In this document: piece by piece, positions 50,351 to 61,932 of the stretch | Numbering within the stretch: position 1 is the first letter of the stretch | Layout of the letters: each line of letters starts with the position of its first letter | Source: Haplosporangium gracile | Taxonomy: Eukaryota; Mortierellomycota; Mortierellomycetes; Mortierellales; Mortierellaceae | DNA length: 64,000 bases | NCBI GenBank assembly: GCA_015499985.1 | Contig: JAAAUF010000013.1 | Location: 1 to 64,000, forward strand | Direction of reading: 5' to 3' | Made by a program: the position numbers and the translations under genes | The notes under the pieces: generated by a model | What the model was told of the DNA's origin: nothing | What the model saw: the letters and a program-made list of their open reading frames with translations, nothing else | The model's database searches: none

Positions 50351-53300
50351 TTACTTCTTGGATTTGGTAGTGGTGGCACGAAGGAGGAGCTCCTTGAGTT
50401 CATCAAACTGCTTCTGCGACTGTTCTTGCTGCATAGTCAACTGCCTCTGCAACTCGCTAACTTGTGTCCTCAGGTCCAAGCTACTATTGTGCTCAATTGC
50501 CTTATCCTTTGGATCTTTGGTGGCCGTCTCGCCCGTCGTGGCAGTGATGGTTTGCTCCTGTTCCTTCTGGCCTTCACCCTCGGCTTCGGCTTCTCCTTCT
50601 CCTTCTGCCTTGGTTTCTCCTTGTTCACCATCGCCGTTGCCACCTTCGCCTTCAGCAGTCTCAGCAACCTCATCTTCTCCCGTTTGCTCCTCTGTCTGCT
50701 CCTCCTCAGACTCCTGCTGCTGTTCCTCCTCCTCCTTAGGCCTAGGAACATTATCAAAGATAGGATCAACCTCATCACCATCATCCTCACCGTCACCACC
50801 ACTCATATTCTCTCCGCCAGGATGATACTTCTCCTGGTAATCCCGGGCCTGTTGAGGGGTAGCCGAGAAATAAATCTGTTTTGGGAACCAGTCATGAGTT
50901 TGACGGAACCCTGGGATATGGTGGGACATGTTCTCGGCCGACTCGATGTATCGAAGGCGGGACTCGATCCAGGCTAGACGCCAACCATCGTCTCCCTTCG
51001 TGAACGCCACATTGATTAACGCTAGATTGAGGAAGGAGAGGAGGAAGAAAGACGGTGTGAGTATAATTCTTTAGTTTCTTCACTTGTGCAACGGTTCAAA
51101 CGTATGCAATTCATTTTTGAATCAAGAAACAAAAAAAAAAAAAACTTACCGATAAGCACGTTGAGCATGACGATGACGGTGAAAAAGAAGTACACGATCA
51201 TCATGAGATGGAACCCCGCATCTTCTTTATCAAATAGCGGCGAAACAGGATCATATCGACCACCCTATACACAATAATTAAAGAACAACAAGGGGGGTGA
51301 TGTCAAACACAGCTGTTAGGGGTTTGTTTGTTCTCCAGTTGTCAAAATACAAGCAAAACATTACGATAAGAAACATACACACTCACCATGAAGAAGTAGG
51401 TGGCGGACAGGGCATAGAAAAAGTGCCGTGGGAAATCGGTAGGATCCCTATTACAATCATCCACAGGACAGGCTCTAAGCAAATGCTGTGTTGCGATCGT
51501 AAAGGCCAACAGCCCACCGGCGAAGATAATAAAGAATCCTCGGATCTCGATCACCGTTTGTTGGATGATCATCACATACTTGCACACTTGCTTGTGAATC
51601 CGAAGTTCGAACAGCTAGAGAGATTTAGAAATAAAAAGAAGGAAAGAAAGCGCATTAGTATTGAGGTTGCTGATTATCAAAAAAATACTTTGTGTCTTTT
51701 GTCACATCCTGTCTTTAATTTTTATTACCATGTGCATGAAGACGGCAAGGACAGAGGCACTCATGACACTCGTATTTCCATCCATATTTCCCTTGGAGAT
51801 TGAGACCAGCTGTATAATACTTGCCGCCAAGGGTAGTCCAAATGCAACCACATCCAGACCGTTGTATGTTGACCTATCATTACACGTAAGAAGGTAATAA
51901 AGGGAAGGGTTATGTTAATTGATAACTCTTCTGGTGATGAAATAAAGCACGGCGCAACATTAAAAACAACAACTGAAAAATGATGAAGAGAGCGTTTGCT
52001 TACCCTGAGTAACGGGACCAGCTGTGCACGGCCTGAAGGAGCTCTAGCCAGAGGAAGATACATGCGACGACAATAATGACAATAAAGAGCCCGACCAACT
52101 GGCTAGGGTGAAGATAATACACCTGCATCAATGCCGCAGTCACGACCAGTCCATAAAACACGCACTGAAATAAAAATCGAAATAACCAATAAGAGTATCC
52201 AATCGTGTTCCTAAAGAAGGGGTGAAAAAAAAAAACAAGAAAGAATGCACAGGTGTTAATGAGTTTGCTATGCGCAGATCTGGACAAGTACATGTCGATA
52301 ATATCAAATATAGGTGCTCACCATTTGTAGGCGACGAGGGCGGCAATGGCAGGATTGTCAAAAAACTCCAAGTTGAAATCGTAGCACTCGACAACAGTAG
52401 GCATCTTGATGTGGCACTTAAGTCGGAACATGTGGTACAGTGTTCTCCACCAGGTAGTCGTAGCAGTGTTGGAAGCCGCCTCAAACCCATCCTTCTTCAA
52501 CTCAGTCTGTTGCTGATCCTTGTAGTACCATAACGCATCAAATGAGGCCATGAAGACCGGTCGTGTAAACCCATCGTTGCTGCTGTCGGCCTTTTCGCCC
52601 GTAAAATTGAACTGCATAATGGGCTCATTCGTCTTGATCAGGGGTTTGGTGCGGGGTTCCCAGAACCGTAAGCGGGGTCGAGGAGGGAGTGCCAGGGTAT
52701 GGTTGTCGATAATGTAGGCGCGGTGCTTGACTGGGATGAACGCGATTCGACCCATGCACTCCAGCGCCTCTTCAGGGTAGAGTTCCATGACCTCGTGCAT
52801 GCTGCCGAAAAGGGGTGAGAGAAAGGCCAGATTCTTGGACCGGTTGGCGTGGCTGACAAGGTACTTCATGACCACTTTGGCGACTCCAAAGACCCTCGGC
52901 CGCGTTTGCGCAATCTCGAGCAGGATCGCCAGGGGTTCTGTTGACTTGTCCTCGTGCGGGTCCGGGATCCAGGTGATATACTTTGGTGGGAGCAGCTTGG
53001 TTACAATTTGCTCCAACGCAAACCTGTCATCCGCATTCCATGCTCGACAAAGTGTGACAAGGCAAGAGAGGGGGTTCTCTCGTGATGGCCTGATACGGTT
53101 CTTGAGGAACCGGATAATCTCGTCCTTAAAGTCACTGTCGCCAAACTGGTACAACTGAATCAACCCCAGAATGCCCATATCATTTCGGTAATCCTGTGTG
53201 GTGTGGAAAGTATCGGCGGCAGATTTTGGGAACGTCAGGGTGCTGTTGGGTGTTCCTGCTGGGGGTCGAACAGTCGAGGATCCGTTGTTGACTATCCAGT

Positions 53301-56300
53301 AGGTAGGCTTGATCTCGACGGTGTATTGACAGGCATGCTCGCACATCTTGACGTTAAGGATATCCGTGATGCATTGGTGCTTGGCGTGGTCGGGGTCGTA
53401 GTCGAGGAATTTGACAACCCGGTCAAGGGTGGCGACATTTGTAAAAGCGTTCGACAAAGTCCAAGTAAAGAGGAACCCTTCGTTGACAATAAACAACTGC
53501 GACGTCTCGCGTACCCAAAAGATTCGATGTTCCAGCGACTTTCCCAGAATGAGGGTCATTGTGTTGGTCATTTCCTCGTAGCTAGCCCCAATACCGACTT
53601 GGAGGGTATGGGTTACCTCGCCCGCCACGTACTTTTGGCTCGAGTAGGCCGTAAAGGTAATCTCTTCCGAGTTGACAAATGTGCGGACAGAGTCGACATA
53701 AAAGATGTCAAAGGGGCGGTCCAGCAAGGGACAGTCGTTGGTGATCCCGCAAGAGTATTCCTCGGAGGGTGGGTACAAGATATTACCAAGGCTCAAAAAG
53801 TTGGCCACCGATCCCTATTATCACACAAAAACAGAGGGTTAGTTCGCAACAGATTTTCAGACAAATGGACAAGATGAGAAGGCACAGTTTTGCTCGACAT
53901 TACCTGACGGTTTGTAAAGAATGGGACGTTTCCAGTTTGCGGTTGCTGAACAGCATAGTCCTCATGAATATAATAGTCCTCCACGACCACCATATCGCGC
54001 ACCCTCACAACACTCCTCATGTTAGGCATAAACACATCGTTCGTGTTCGACAGGGTCCTGTTGGTTGTTAGAAAATGATCCTGCTCAAAGATAATCCCGA
54101 ACATATTGTCCCGATCGACACCCTCAAAGTATGAACCCATCTTGATGCCTGTGACAGTGTCAAATATTTGAATAGTTCCTTTGACCGAAATCGCAACCTT
54201 GCTCTCATCAGGCGACAAAACGGCATATGTGGCCGCCCGATCCTCCTCGACATAGATATTGGACGCGATTCTTCCTGTTTCTATGTCCCAAATACTTATG
54301 ACGCCCTTGAATCCGTTCCAGCAAAAGTACCGACCACGAAGACTCTGAGTGATGCAGAGCGTGAACTCCTCGCCTCGTTGATAGCCCAGTTCTAGGCGAT
54401 AAATTCTGCACCAGGACTCTGTGTCGTACATCTCCAGCGTGATGCCATTATAGATAATAAACCGCTCATCCTTCTCGTTAGTGTTGGTGGGGTCGATCCT
54501 GTGGAACACTCCAATTCCATAGTAACTGGCCAGATCGGAGCAGATGGATGGGACTCGGGTGAGAGTGGCTGGCGGGTAAATGTTAGCCTTATCCAAAATC
54601 TCTTTGGAAGGAGGCATTTTAAATACCTGAAAAGGGATCCCGTGCGCCGTTTCCCTTTCGGAGCCTACGACAATCTGGGATCCAGTACTGGAGATGGCGA
54701 TTATAGGCGAGTACTCCTTCAAACTTTCCGGGGCGGTCAGGAAGGGCGAAACGCGAAAAGAGACGCGACCAATGGGTCGAGTGATGGGTCGCGATTTTTT
54801 GTTGCCTGCCACGTAGTTTTCAGGAGCGCGCAGATCCCAGAGGTTGATGTGCCCTTCGCCTGGTGTGAAATGGAGTGTTGCGGCATGGTTTTTGGTATCC
54901 GATATTTCGTAAGCGAAAATAGTAACCGCCTTTGTTCGGGAAGGCTCGTCGGCTCCGACACTGATGAAGTAGTCTGGAACGCCATCTCCATAGATAACAT
55001 GGTCTATAAGCGGCAATCGGTGCATAAAGAGTATTAGACATGCGTGCGTCACTCATGTGTATTGTCATTGTAACAAGGACAATGCAATAAACTACAATAT
55101 CTTGTTTGAATTTACCTTTGACGCCAGAGGGCGAATCGAATGCGCTGGCCCCAAGCTCGATATAGTGAACTTCAACCGAACCTGCATTGTCGTTATCGTC
55201 CGTATTGGTCAAGTTTATCCCCAACCGACAGGAGTCATCGATGTCATCGATGTAGAGTTGACGATGTATCCTGAGTCGCACATAGTCGTCTTTCGCTAGA
55301 AGACATGCGCATGATACGAATACAAGGAAAAGAAAAAGCAAGTTAATGACCGACCATCGAATAAAATAAAAACGAGGCCAGTCAAGGAAGGGAAGGGGGT
55401 TGATTGCACCTACAAATCGCGCTGAGTTCTTCTGTCCGGAGCGTCGTTTCACATGAGTTGTCCTATTTAATTGAGTCCCAAGAGAGTAATATTTTAATCA
55501 TGAGAACTTAAGTCCGTACTTGCAAAAGTTATATACCGCTCAGTTATGAAAAAAAGAGAACCCTCTTACCGTCATGAGCCACTCATCCTGGCCGGTACTT
55601 TTTCGCTGGACATCAAAGTTCATCGTGAACACCTTGGAATAGTCCAGGTTCTTGAGCGACACGCATACTACGATCCAGTACCACCCAATTTCTACACCCT
55701 CGAATGTCAGTGCAGAACCCCACAGAGTGCCTGATTCCACGAGTGATGGCTCCTCTAGTCTAGAAACAACGTTTTTCAAAAAAAACTCATTAGTCGACAA
55801 TCAAGACTTGCAGCTAAGAGGAATAATATGTGTGAGATTTCACAAAGAAAAAAAAAAGGTAACAAGGTGGTGCGCACTTACATGTTATGGCCTTTGGTTT
55901 CGAAAGAGCTGTCCTCTGTTGGTGGTCGCATGTACCATCGTTTCGCCACTGCATAATCGAGAAAGAGCAAACAAAATTGTTGGAGTCTTGGAGTTAGCGT
56001 TACCCAGTCTCCCTTATTTTTCTTCTGGCTTGACCCTTTCCCCCGGTCGGGAAATATCCAACAAACATAACTCGGCAAGCGAAAACTCAAAACCCAAAAA
56101 AAAAAAAAAGAAGAGACAGAGGACTAAGGGAAAGCAAAGAGGAAGAAAAGAGAGATGCTCGCTTTCGTACCATGGGTAGTGTGTTCTGGCCTTGTCATGT
56201 CTGCACGCCATTGAGACAGCTCCATGCTGGTTCGTTTTGCGCGGACGACTTGTTCCACGGGTAGCGTCAAATCTGGAGACGACTTTTCTGTTTCTGCCTC

Positions 56301-56429
56301 TGCTTCTTCTGTTTCCTCATGTTGTTCGGTAGTATCTTCGACTTCCTCGTCTGTCCATTGAGCGTCATCCTCCTCTTGGACTGTGTCGTTGTTGTTGTTG
56401 TAGTTGTTGTTATTATTGTGTGTTGACAT
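50351..56429 (-). CDS. TRP-like cation channel with WD40-like N-terminal half
   Basis: Twelve exons on the minus strand: 56171..56429, 55882..55948, 55570..55759, 55414..55462, 55116..55295, 53904..55003, 52322..53814, 52004..52210, 51729..51873, 51387..51614, 51150..51264 and 50351..51021 (1567 aa). Residues 1-86 are an Asn-rich then acidic tail. About 250-700 shows beta-propeller-like repeats (INLWDLRAPENYVAG, GVISIWDIETGRIASNIY, TYAVLSPDESKVAISVKG). Helical repeats follow (about 760-950). Five or six hydrophobic helices lie at about 1110-1345, with a pore-like loop around DPTDFPRHFFYALSATYFFMGG and a final helix IVYFFFTVIVMLNVLI. ALINVAFTKGDDGW then leads to an acidic region and a C-terminal coiled coil. 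This is a TRP/ion-transport layout, probably Ca2+-permeable (inference). The 5' part lies in the palindrome. Confidence 0.85.
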
Positions 56430-58432
56430 GCTTTTTCTTTGTGGAGGGAGAGTCTTCACTCCTTTTCTCTGGGGGTTGAGTGAAAGGGTATATATACAGG
56501 GATAGGGGAAATAGTGGTGCAAGGAATAAAAAGTGAGAAAGGCGTTGGTAGCGGTTGGAAAAAGCGGTTGAGGGGAGAGACGGAAGAGAAAGGAAGATGA
56601 ATGTAGAGTGTTGAAGAAAGGAGAAAGAGCGAGGAGATAGAAGAGAGGAAGAGCAAGAGAGGAGAAAGAGAGAGATGGATAAACTTGTCAAGGAGATATA
56701 AAGCAATAAAAAAAAAGCAGCTCTCAGATAAAAGAAGAAAAGGGGTCCATGTGTGTGTGCGTGCTATTGTTGCTTGATTGAATGTCTCTTTATGTTGTGT
56801 GCGGCTGGTGCTTGGATATTTGTTTTCCGTACTGCAACAAATAAACGCACCCAGGAAGGGGAAAGAAGGTCGTCGGATGTTTAAATCGCAAGTGGAAAAC
56901 GAAAGGTACGTGTTGCTGCGAATGGAGGCCAAGCAGAAAAGAAAAATTGGCGGCATGCATCAAGGTACATCAGGGGCAATAGCCAAAAAAAACTAGATCG
57001 ATTGTTCGAGACCCCTCCTCATTTACCTTATCCCTTCGAATTGCGGGCGCACACAAAGACACAATACCCTAGCAACAAACAAATACTTTATTTTTTTGAA
57101 TATGGTGATTTGTGAGCATGCATGCAAACCTGTCTCTACTTGGCTCCCCCCTTCTCTCTTCTTCCATCCTTGACCCCCTTGACACTGCCACTCACTTGGA
57201 CGGTGGCTTGTTTTTGTCTCGACAAAGGAAAAAAGTCTGTATCCTCCCTTTTTGGGAGCAAAGATCATGATGGTCTAGCCAGCCAAGCCCCGTCCCTCGC
57301 AAAAGAAGGGACATGCATGTCACCACCTGTAAACCAATTTTGCTATGACAGTCTCTACTTTGTGGAATAATTAGAATCTAGATCGATCCTCCCTATCGTT
57401 ATTCCTTGAGAAACAAATGTACAACCACTGCAGTTTTCTTTTCCGTTTTGTGTATAAGGGGCTATGTCGGTGGTGGATGTGTATAGCATTGCTTGTCTTC
57501 GCCAATCGTTTATTTTGATGAGGATACTGCGCCAGTACATCCCAGCGATGTGACTGAGTAAGTGGTGCCTGTGATTTTAGTGAGACAAATAATGGAATTG
57601 ATCAAAGGCAAGGAAAATCTCTGGCCAGATTAGTTCCCAGAAAGTGGCACGTGTTAATCAGTGAAACATGACTACGCCTCATTCTATCACCACTGCCGAT
57701 AGCATAGCCCCCCTTTACTGAGACTATGGTCAAGAATGTCCTCCCCTTTGTCATATACCTTGAAGGCCTCTTCATTCCCTTGACAACCACTGCGGAAGCT
57801 GTCGTACCCAACATGCCTCCATGCCCTGCTTTTTTTTCTTGTTCTTAAGCCTATGAGGCACTTTTTCTCCATTTTTTCTTAATTCTCGCAAAAATTGCAT
57901 GGCCATTACTGCAACCCCACCGCGTTTCCATCTACGAGAACGCGTTTTTCCTACTCTTGACTCTTATTTTTCTTCCACATAATGATGTTGTAGAGGCAAG
58001 GGAGGGGAATGAGGGAGGAACAGCGTGATGATTCTAGTGACATTGTATTCTTTGCTGTCTCCATTTCTCATACATAACCACAAAAACAACATCGATGGGC
58101 AAATGTTTTCAATGGATCATCACTGCACAACAATCTAGCGAGCGATAGCCTTGGATATATGAAGTCGCATCATTGCTTTCAAGAATCTTACACTTTGAGA
58201 AGAGAAGGAAGCGAGAACAGTCCTCATTCGCACATCCGTCCTCCATCCTTTTCTTTTTGCTGTCCTCACCCTCTTCCACCCTCTCCTTCTTCTTTGACTT
58301 GATTCCCCTCGTTCCCTTATATGTTTTGGGAGCCCCGAGCTATTTTTTTTTGCCTGTCTTTGACAATGCGCCTTTTTGAGAGTCAGCGTTGTCTAGTCAT
58401 GTTATTGACTACCAGTACTGTACTGAGGCTGC
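56430..58432. other. Non-coding part of the left arm upstream of the channel gene
   Basis: About 2 kb with A/G-rich and C/T-rich tracts and short frames that I judge non-coding. Its mirror is 59930-61932. Together with the axis region it separates the two head-to-head channel copies. Confidence 0.5.
56489..56496 (-). promoter_or_regulatory. TATA box of the channel gene
   Basis: TATATATA about 60-67 bp upstream of the channel ATG. The mirrored copy is at 61866-61873 on the plus strand. Confidence 0.5.
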
Positions 58433-59095
58433 GAGAAGTAAATGCCTTATGATCAAATTTGAGAATAAGAATTGCAGGCGCCTATCGATATCTGGGGTCG
58501 AGCCTAAGTAGAAGGGAGAGATTTTGTCCCAGCCCTCATCAGCAAAAATTGTAGACGAGGTAGCTGAATTCAGAGCCTCGGGCGATGAAGGTGAGGAATG
58601 GTGTTAAAAAGGAGAGATGATTGTAGGGGTCCCAGGACAATGGGCCGATAAACTACGTCACCAAGGTGACAAGATTAAGGGAGTCTGAGCGTGCAATTGA
58701 GTTCACCGAGTGCGAGAAAAGACTGTTACATCTATTGACCTCGATGGGTGATGAGGCACGCGCCATAAAAAGAAGAAGGTGCACTCTTCAGTCCCTTCAG
58801 AGTATTTTAGCAGACCTTGAGCGCACTCCTCTTGGGGTGATGGGTTTGAACACGGTCGAAAGTGCCAGTGAATAAATAGATAGCAATGTCAAATCAGTTG
58901 CTGCCTTCAAATGCACTGTCAGTGGAATGTGTTCTGTCAAACGAATGGCGCACACTCCTTGACCCCTGATTAGGAAATATATTTATCGGTTCTCTTTTCC
59001 AAAGAATGTGTTCATCGGCCCTAGGCTTGACTCCAGCCATCGACAAGCGCCTGCAGTTCTTATTCCCAAATTTGGTCATATGGCATTTGCTTCTC
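58433..59095. mobile_element. 663-bp element with 74-bp inverted ends, left copy
   Basis: Positions 58433-58506 (starting GAGAAGTAAATGCC, with the shared core GCAGGCGC) are about 84% identical to the reverse complement of 59022-59095. Between them are about 515 bp containing a short 69-codon frame (58666-58875, MTRLRESERAIEFTE...). The size and inverted ends suggest a non-autonomous DNA element or an older fold-back repeat. No clear target duplication was found. It ends 55 bp before the spacer. Confidence 0.55.
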
Positions 59096-59150
59096 TGACG
59101 GCTGGCGTCAAAGGCGGGAGTGGACATAGGACCTCGCTAAATAGATTTCT

Positions 59151-59211
59151 GTCCGTGCTAGAGCAACTCAAGATAAAAATAAGGAAGCAGCCCTTAATGG
59201 ATTTACACGAG
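59151..59211. other. 61-nt unique spacer at the palindrome axis
   Basis: The only sequence between the arms without a mirror copy. It begins GTCCGTGCTAGAGCAAC. It does not resemble a hairpin sequencing adapter as far as I can judge by eye, and it is not itself palindromic. Confidence 0.85.
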
Positions 59212-59266
59212 AGAAATCTATTTTGCGAGGTCCTATGTCCACTCCCGCCTTTGACGCCAGCCGTCA

Positions 59267-59929
59267 GAGAAGCAAATGCCATATGACCAAATTTGGGAAT
59301 AAGAACTGCAGGCGCTTGTCGTTGACTGGAGTCGAGCCTAGGGCCGATGAACACATTCTTTGGAAAAGAGAACCGATAAATATATTTCCTAATCAGGGGT
59401 CAAGGAGTGTGCGCCATTCGTTTGACAGAACACATTCCACTGACAGTGCATTTGAAGGCAGCAACTGATTTGACATTGCTATCTATTTATTCACTGGCAC
59501 TTTCGACCGTGTTCAAACCCATCACCCCAAGAGGAGTGCGCTCAAGGTCTGCTAAAATACTCTGAAGGGACTGAAGAGTGCACCTTCTTCTTTTTATGGC
59601 GCGTGCCTCATCACCCATCGAGGTCAATAGATGTAACAGTCTTTTCTCGCACTCGGTGAACTCAATTGCACGCTCAGACTCCCTTAATCTTGTCACCTTG
59701 GTGACGTAGTTTATCGGCCCATTGTCCTGGGACCCCTACAATCATCTCTCCTTTTTAACACCATTCCTCACCTTCATCGCCCGAGGCTCTGAATTCAGCT
59801 ACCTCGTCTACAATTTTTGCTGATGAGGGCTGGGACAAAATCTCTCCCTTCTACTTAGGCTCGACCCCAGATATCGATAGGCGCCTGCAATTCTTATTCT
59901 CAAATTTGATCATAAGGCATTTACTTCTC
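59267..59929. mobile_element. 663-bp element with 74-bp inverted ends, mirror copy
   Basis: Palindromic counterpart of the element at 58433-59095. It starts 55 bp beyond the spacer. Its inner inverted end differs from the left copy at three positions. Confidence 0.55.
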
Positions 59930-61932
59930 GCAGCCTCAGTACAGTACTGGTAGTCAATAACATGACTAGACAACGCTGACTCTCAAAAAGGCGCATTGTC
60001 AAAGACAGGCAAAAAAAAATAGCTCGGGGCTCCCAAAACATATAAGGGAACGAGGGGAATCAAGTCAAAGAAGAAGGAGAGGGTGGAAGAGGGTGAGGAC
60101 AGCAAAAAGAAAAGGATGGAGGACGGATGTGCGAATGAGGACTGTTCTCGCTTCCTTCTCTTCTCAAAGTGTAAGATTCTTGAAAGCAATGATGCGACTT
60201 CATATATCCAAGGCTATCGCTCGCTAGATTGTTGTGCAGTGATGATCCATTGAAAACATTTGCCCATCGATGTTGTTTTTGTGGTTATGTATGAGAAATG
60301 GAGACAGCAAAGAATACAATGTCACTAGAATCATCACGCTGTTCCTCCCTCATTCCCCTCCCTTGCCTCTACAACATCATTATGTGGAAGAAAAATAAGA
60401 GTCAAGAGTAGGAAAAACGCGTTCTCGTAGATGGAAACGCGGTGGGGTTGCAGTAATGGCCATGCAATTTTTGCGAGAATTAAGAAAAAATGGAGAAAAA
60501 GTGCCTCATAGGCTTAAGAACAAGAAAAAAAAGCAGGGCATGGAGGCATGTTGGGTACGACAGCTTCCGCAGTGGTTGTCAAGGGAATGAAGAGGCCTTC
60601 AAGGTATATGACAAAGGGGAGGACATTCTTGACCATAGTCTCAGTAAAGGGGGGCTATGCTATCGGCAGTGGTGATAGAATGAGGCGTAGTCATGTTTCA
60701 CTGATTAACACGTGCCACTTTCTGGGAACTAATCTGGCCAGAGATTTTCCTTGCCTTTGATCAATTCCATTATTTGTCTCACTAAAATCACAGGCACCAC
60801 TTACTCAGTCACATCGCTGGGATGTACTGGCGCAGTATCCTCATCAAAATAAACGATTGGCGAAGACAAGCAATGCTATACACATCCACCACCGACATAG
60901 CCCCTTATACACAAAACGGAAAAGAAAACTGCAGTGGTTGTACATTTGTTTCTCAAGGAATAACGATAGGGAGGATCGATCTAGATTCTAATTATTCCAC
61001 AAAGTAGAGACTGTCATAGCAAAATTGGTTTACAGGTGGTGACATGCATGTCCCTTCTTTTGCGAGGGACGGGGCTTGGCTGGCTAGACCATCATGATCT
61101 TTGCTCCCAAAAAGGGAGGATACAGACTTTTTTCCTTTGTCGAGACAAAAACAAGCCACCGTCCAAGTGAGTGGCAGTGTCAAGGGGGTCAAGGATGGAA
61201 GAAGAGAGAAGGGGGGAGCCAAGTAGAGACAGGTTTGCATGCATGCTCACAAATCACCATATTCAAAAAAATAAAGTATTTGTTTGTTGCTAGGGTATTG
61301 TGTCTTTGTGTGCGCCCGCAATTCGAAGGGATAAGGTAAATGAGGAGGGGTCTCGAACAATCGATCTAGTTTTTTTTGGCTATTGCCCCTGATGTACCTT
61401 GATGCATGCCGCCAATTTTTCTTTTCTGCTTGGCCTCCATTCGCAGCAACACGTACCTTTCGTTTTCCACTTGCGATTTAAACATCCGACGACCTTCTTT
61501 CCCCTTCCTGGGTGCGTTTATTTGTTGCAGTACGGAAAACAAATATCCAAGCACCAGCCGCACACAACATAAAGAGACATTCAATCAAGCAACAATAGCA
61601 CGCACACACACATGGACCCCTTTTCTTCTTTTATCTGAGAGCTGCTTTTTTTTTATTGCTTTATATCTCCTTGACAAGTTTATCCATCTCTCTCTTTCTC
61701 CTCTCTTGCTCTTCCTCTCTTCTATCTCCTCGCTCTTTCTCCTTTCTTCAACACTCTACATTCATCTTCCTTTCTCTTCCGTCTCTCCCCTCAACCGCTT
61801 TTTCCAACCGCTACCAACGCCTTTCTCACTTTTTATTCCTTGCACCACTATTTCCCCTATCCCTGTATATATACCCTTTCACTCAACCCCCAGAGAAAAG
61901 GAGTGAAGACTCTCCCTCCACAAAGAAAAAGC

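Larger units (their letters stand above)
54362..59150 (+). repeat. Left arm of a giant palindrome
   Basis: Positions x and 118362-x are complementary from 54362/64000 inward to 59150/59212, at least 4,789 bp per arm. Splice sites, starts and open frames pair exactly with a constant sum, so no net indel was seen. Observed mismatches in left-arm coordinates are 56100, 59028, 59037, 59040 and 59138. The outer end is set by the window edge, so the true arm may be longer. Confidence 0.97.

Noticed and set aside
56124..56956. Longer minus-strand frames reading through the channel's first exon and upstream DNA
   Set aside because: They run into pyrimidine-rich upstream DNA and intron sequence; the spliced model with TATA box and GT-AG introns explains the region better.
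57023..58379. Several 60-80-codon frames in the palindrome arms
   Set aside because: They occur on both strands with no protein-like features; being mirrored they appear twice, which does not count as conservation.
59151..59211. Spacer as an undetected hairpin sequencing adapter
   Set aside because: By eye it does not match the adapter I know for hairpin-ligated long-read libraries, and clustered mismatches argue against a simple missed adapter. A fold-back artefact of another kind is still possible.
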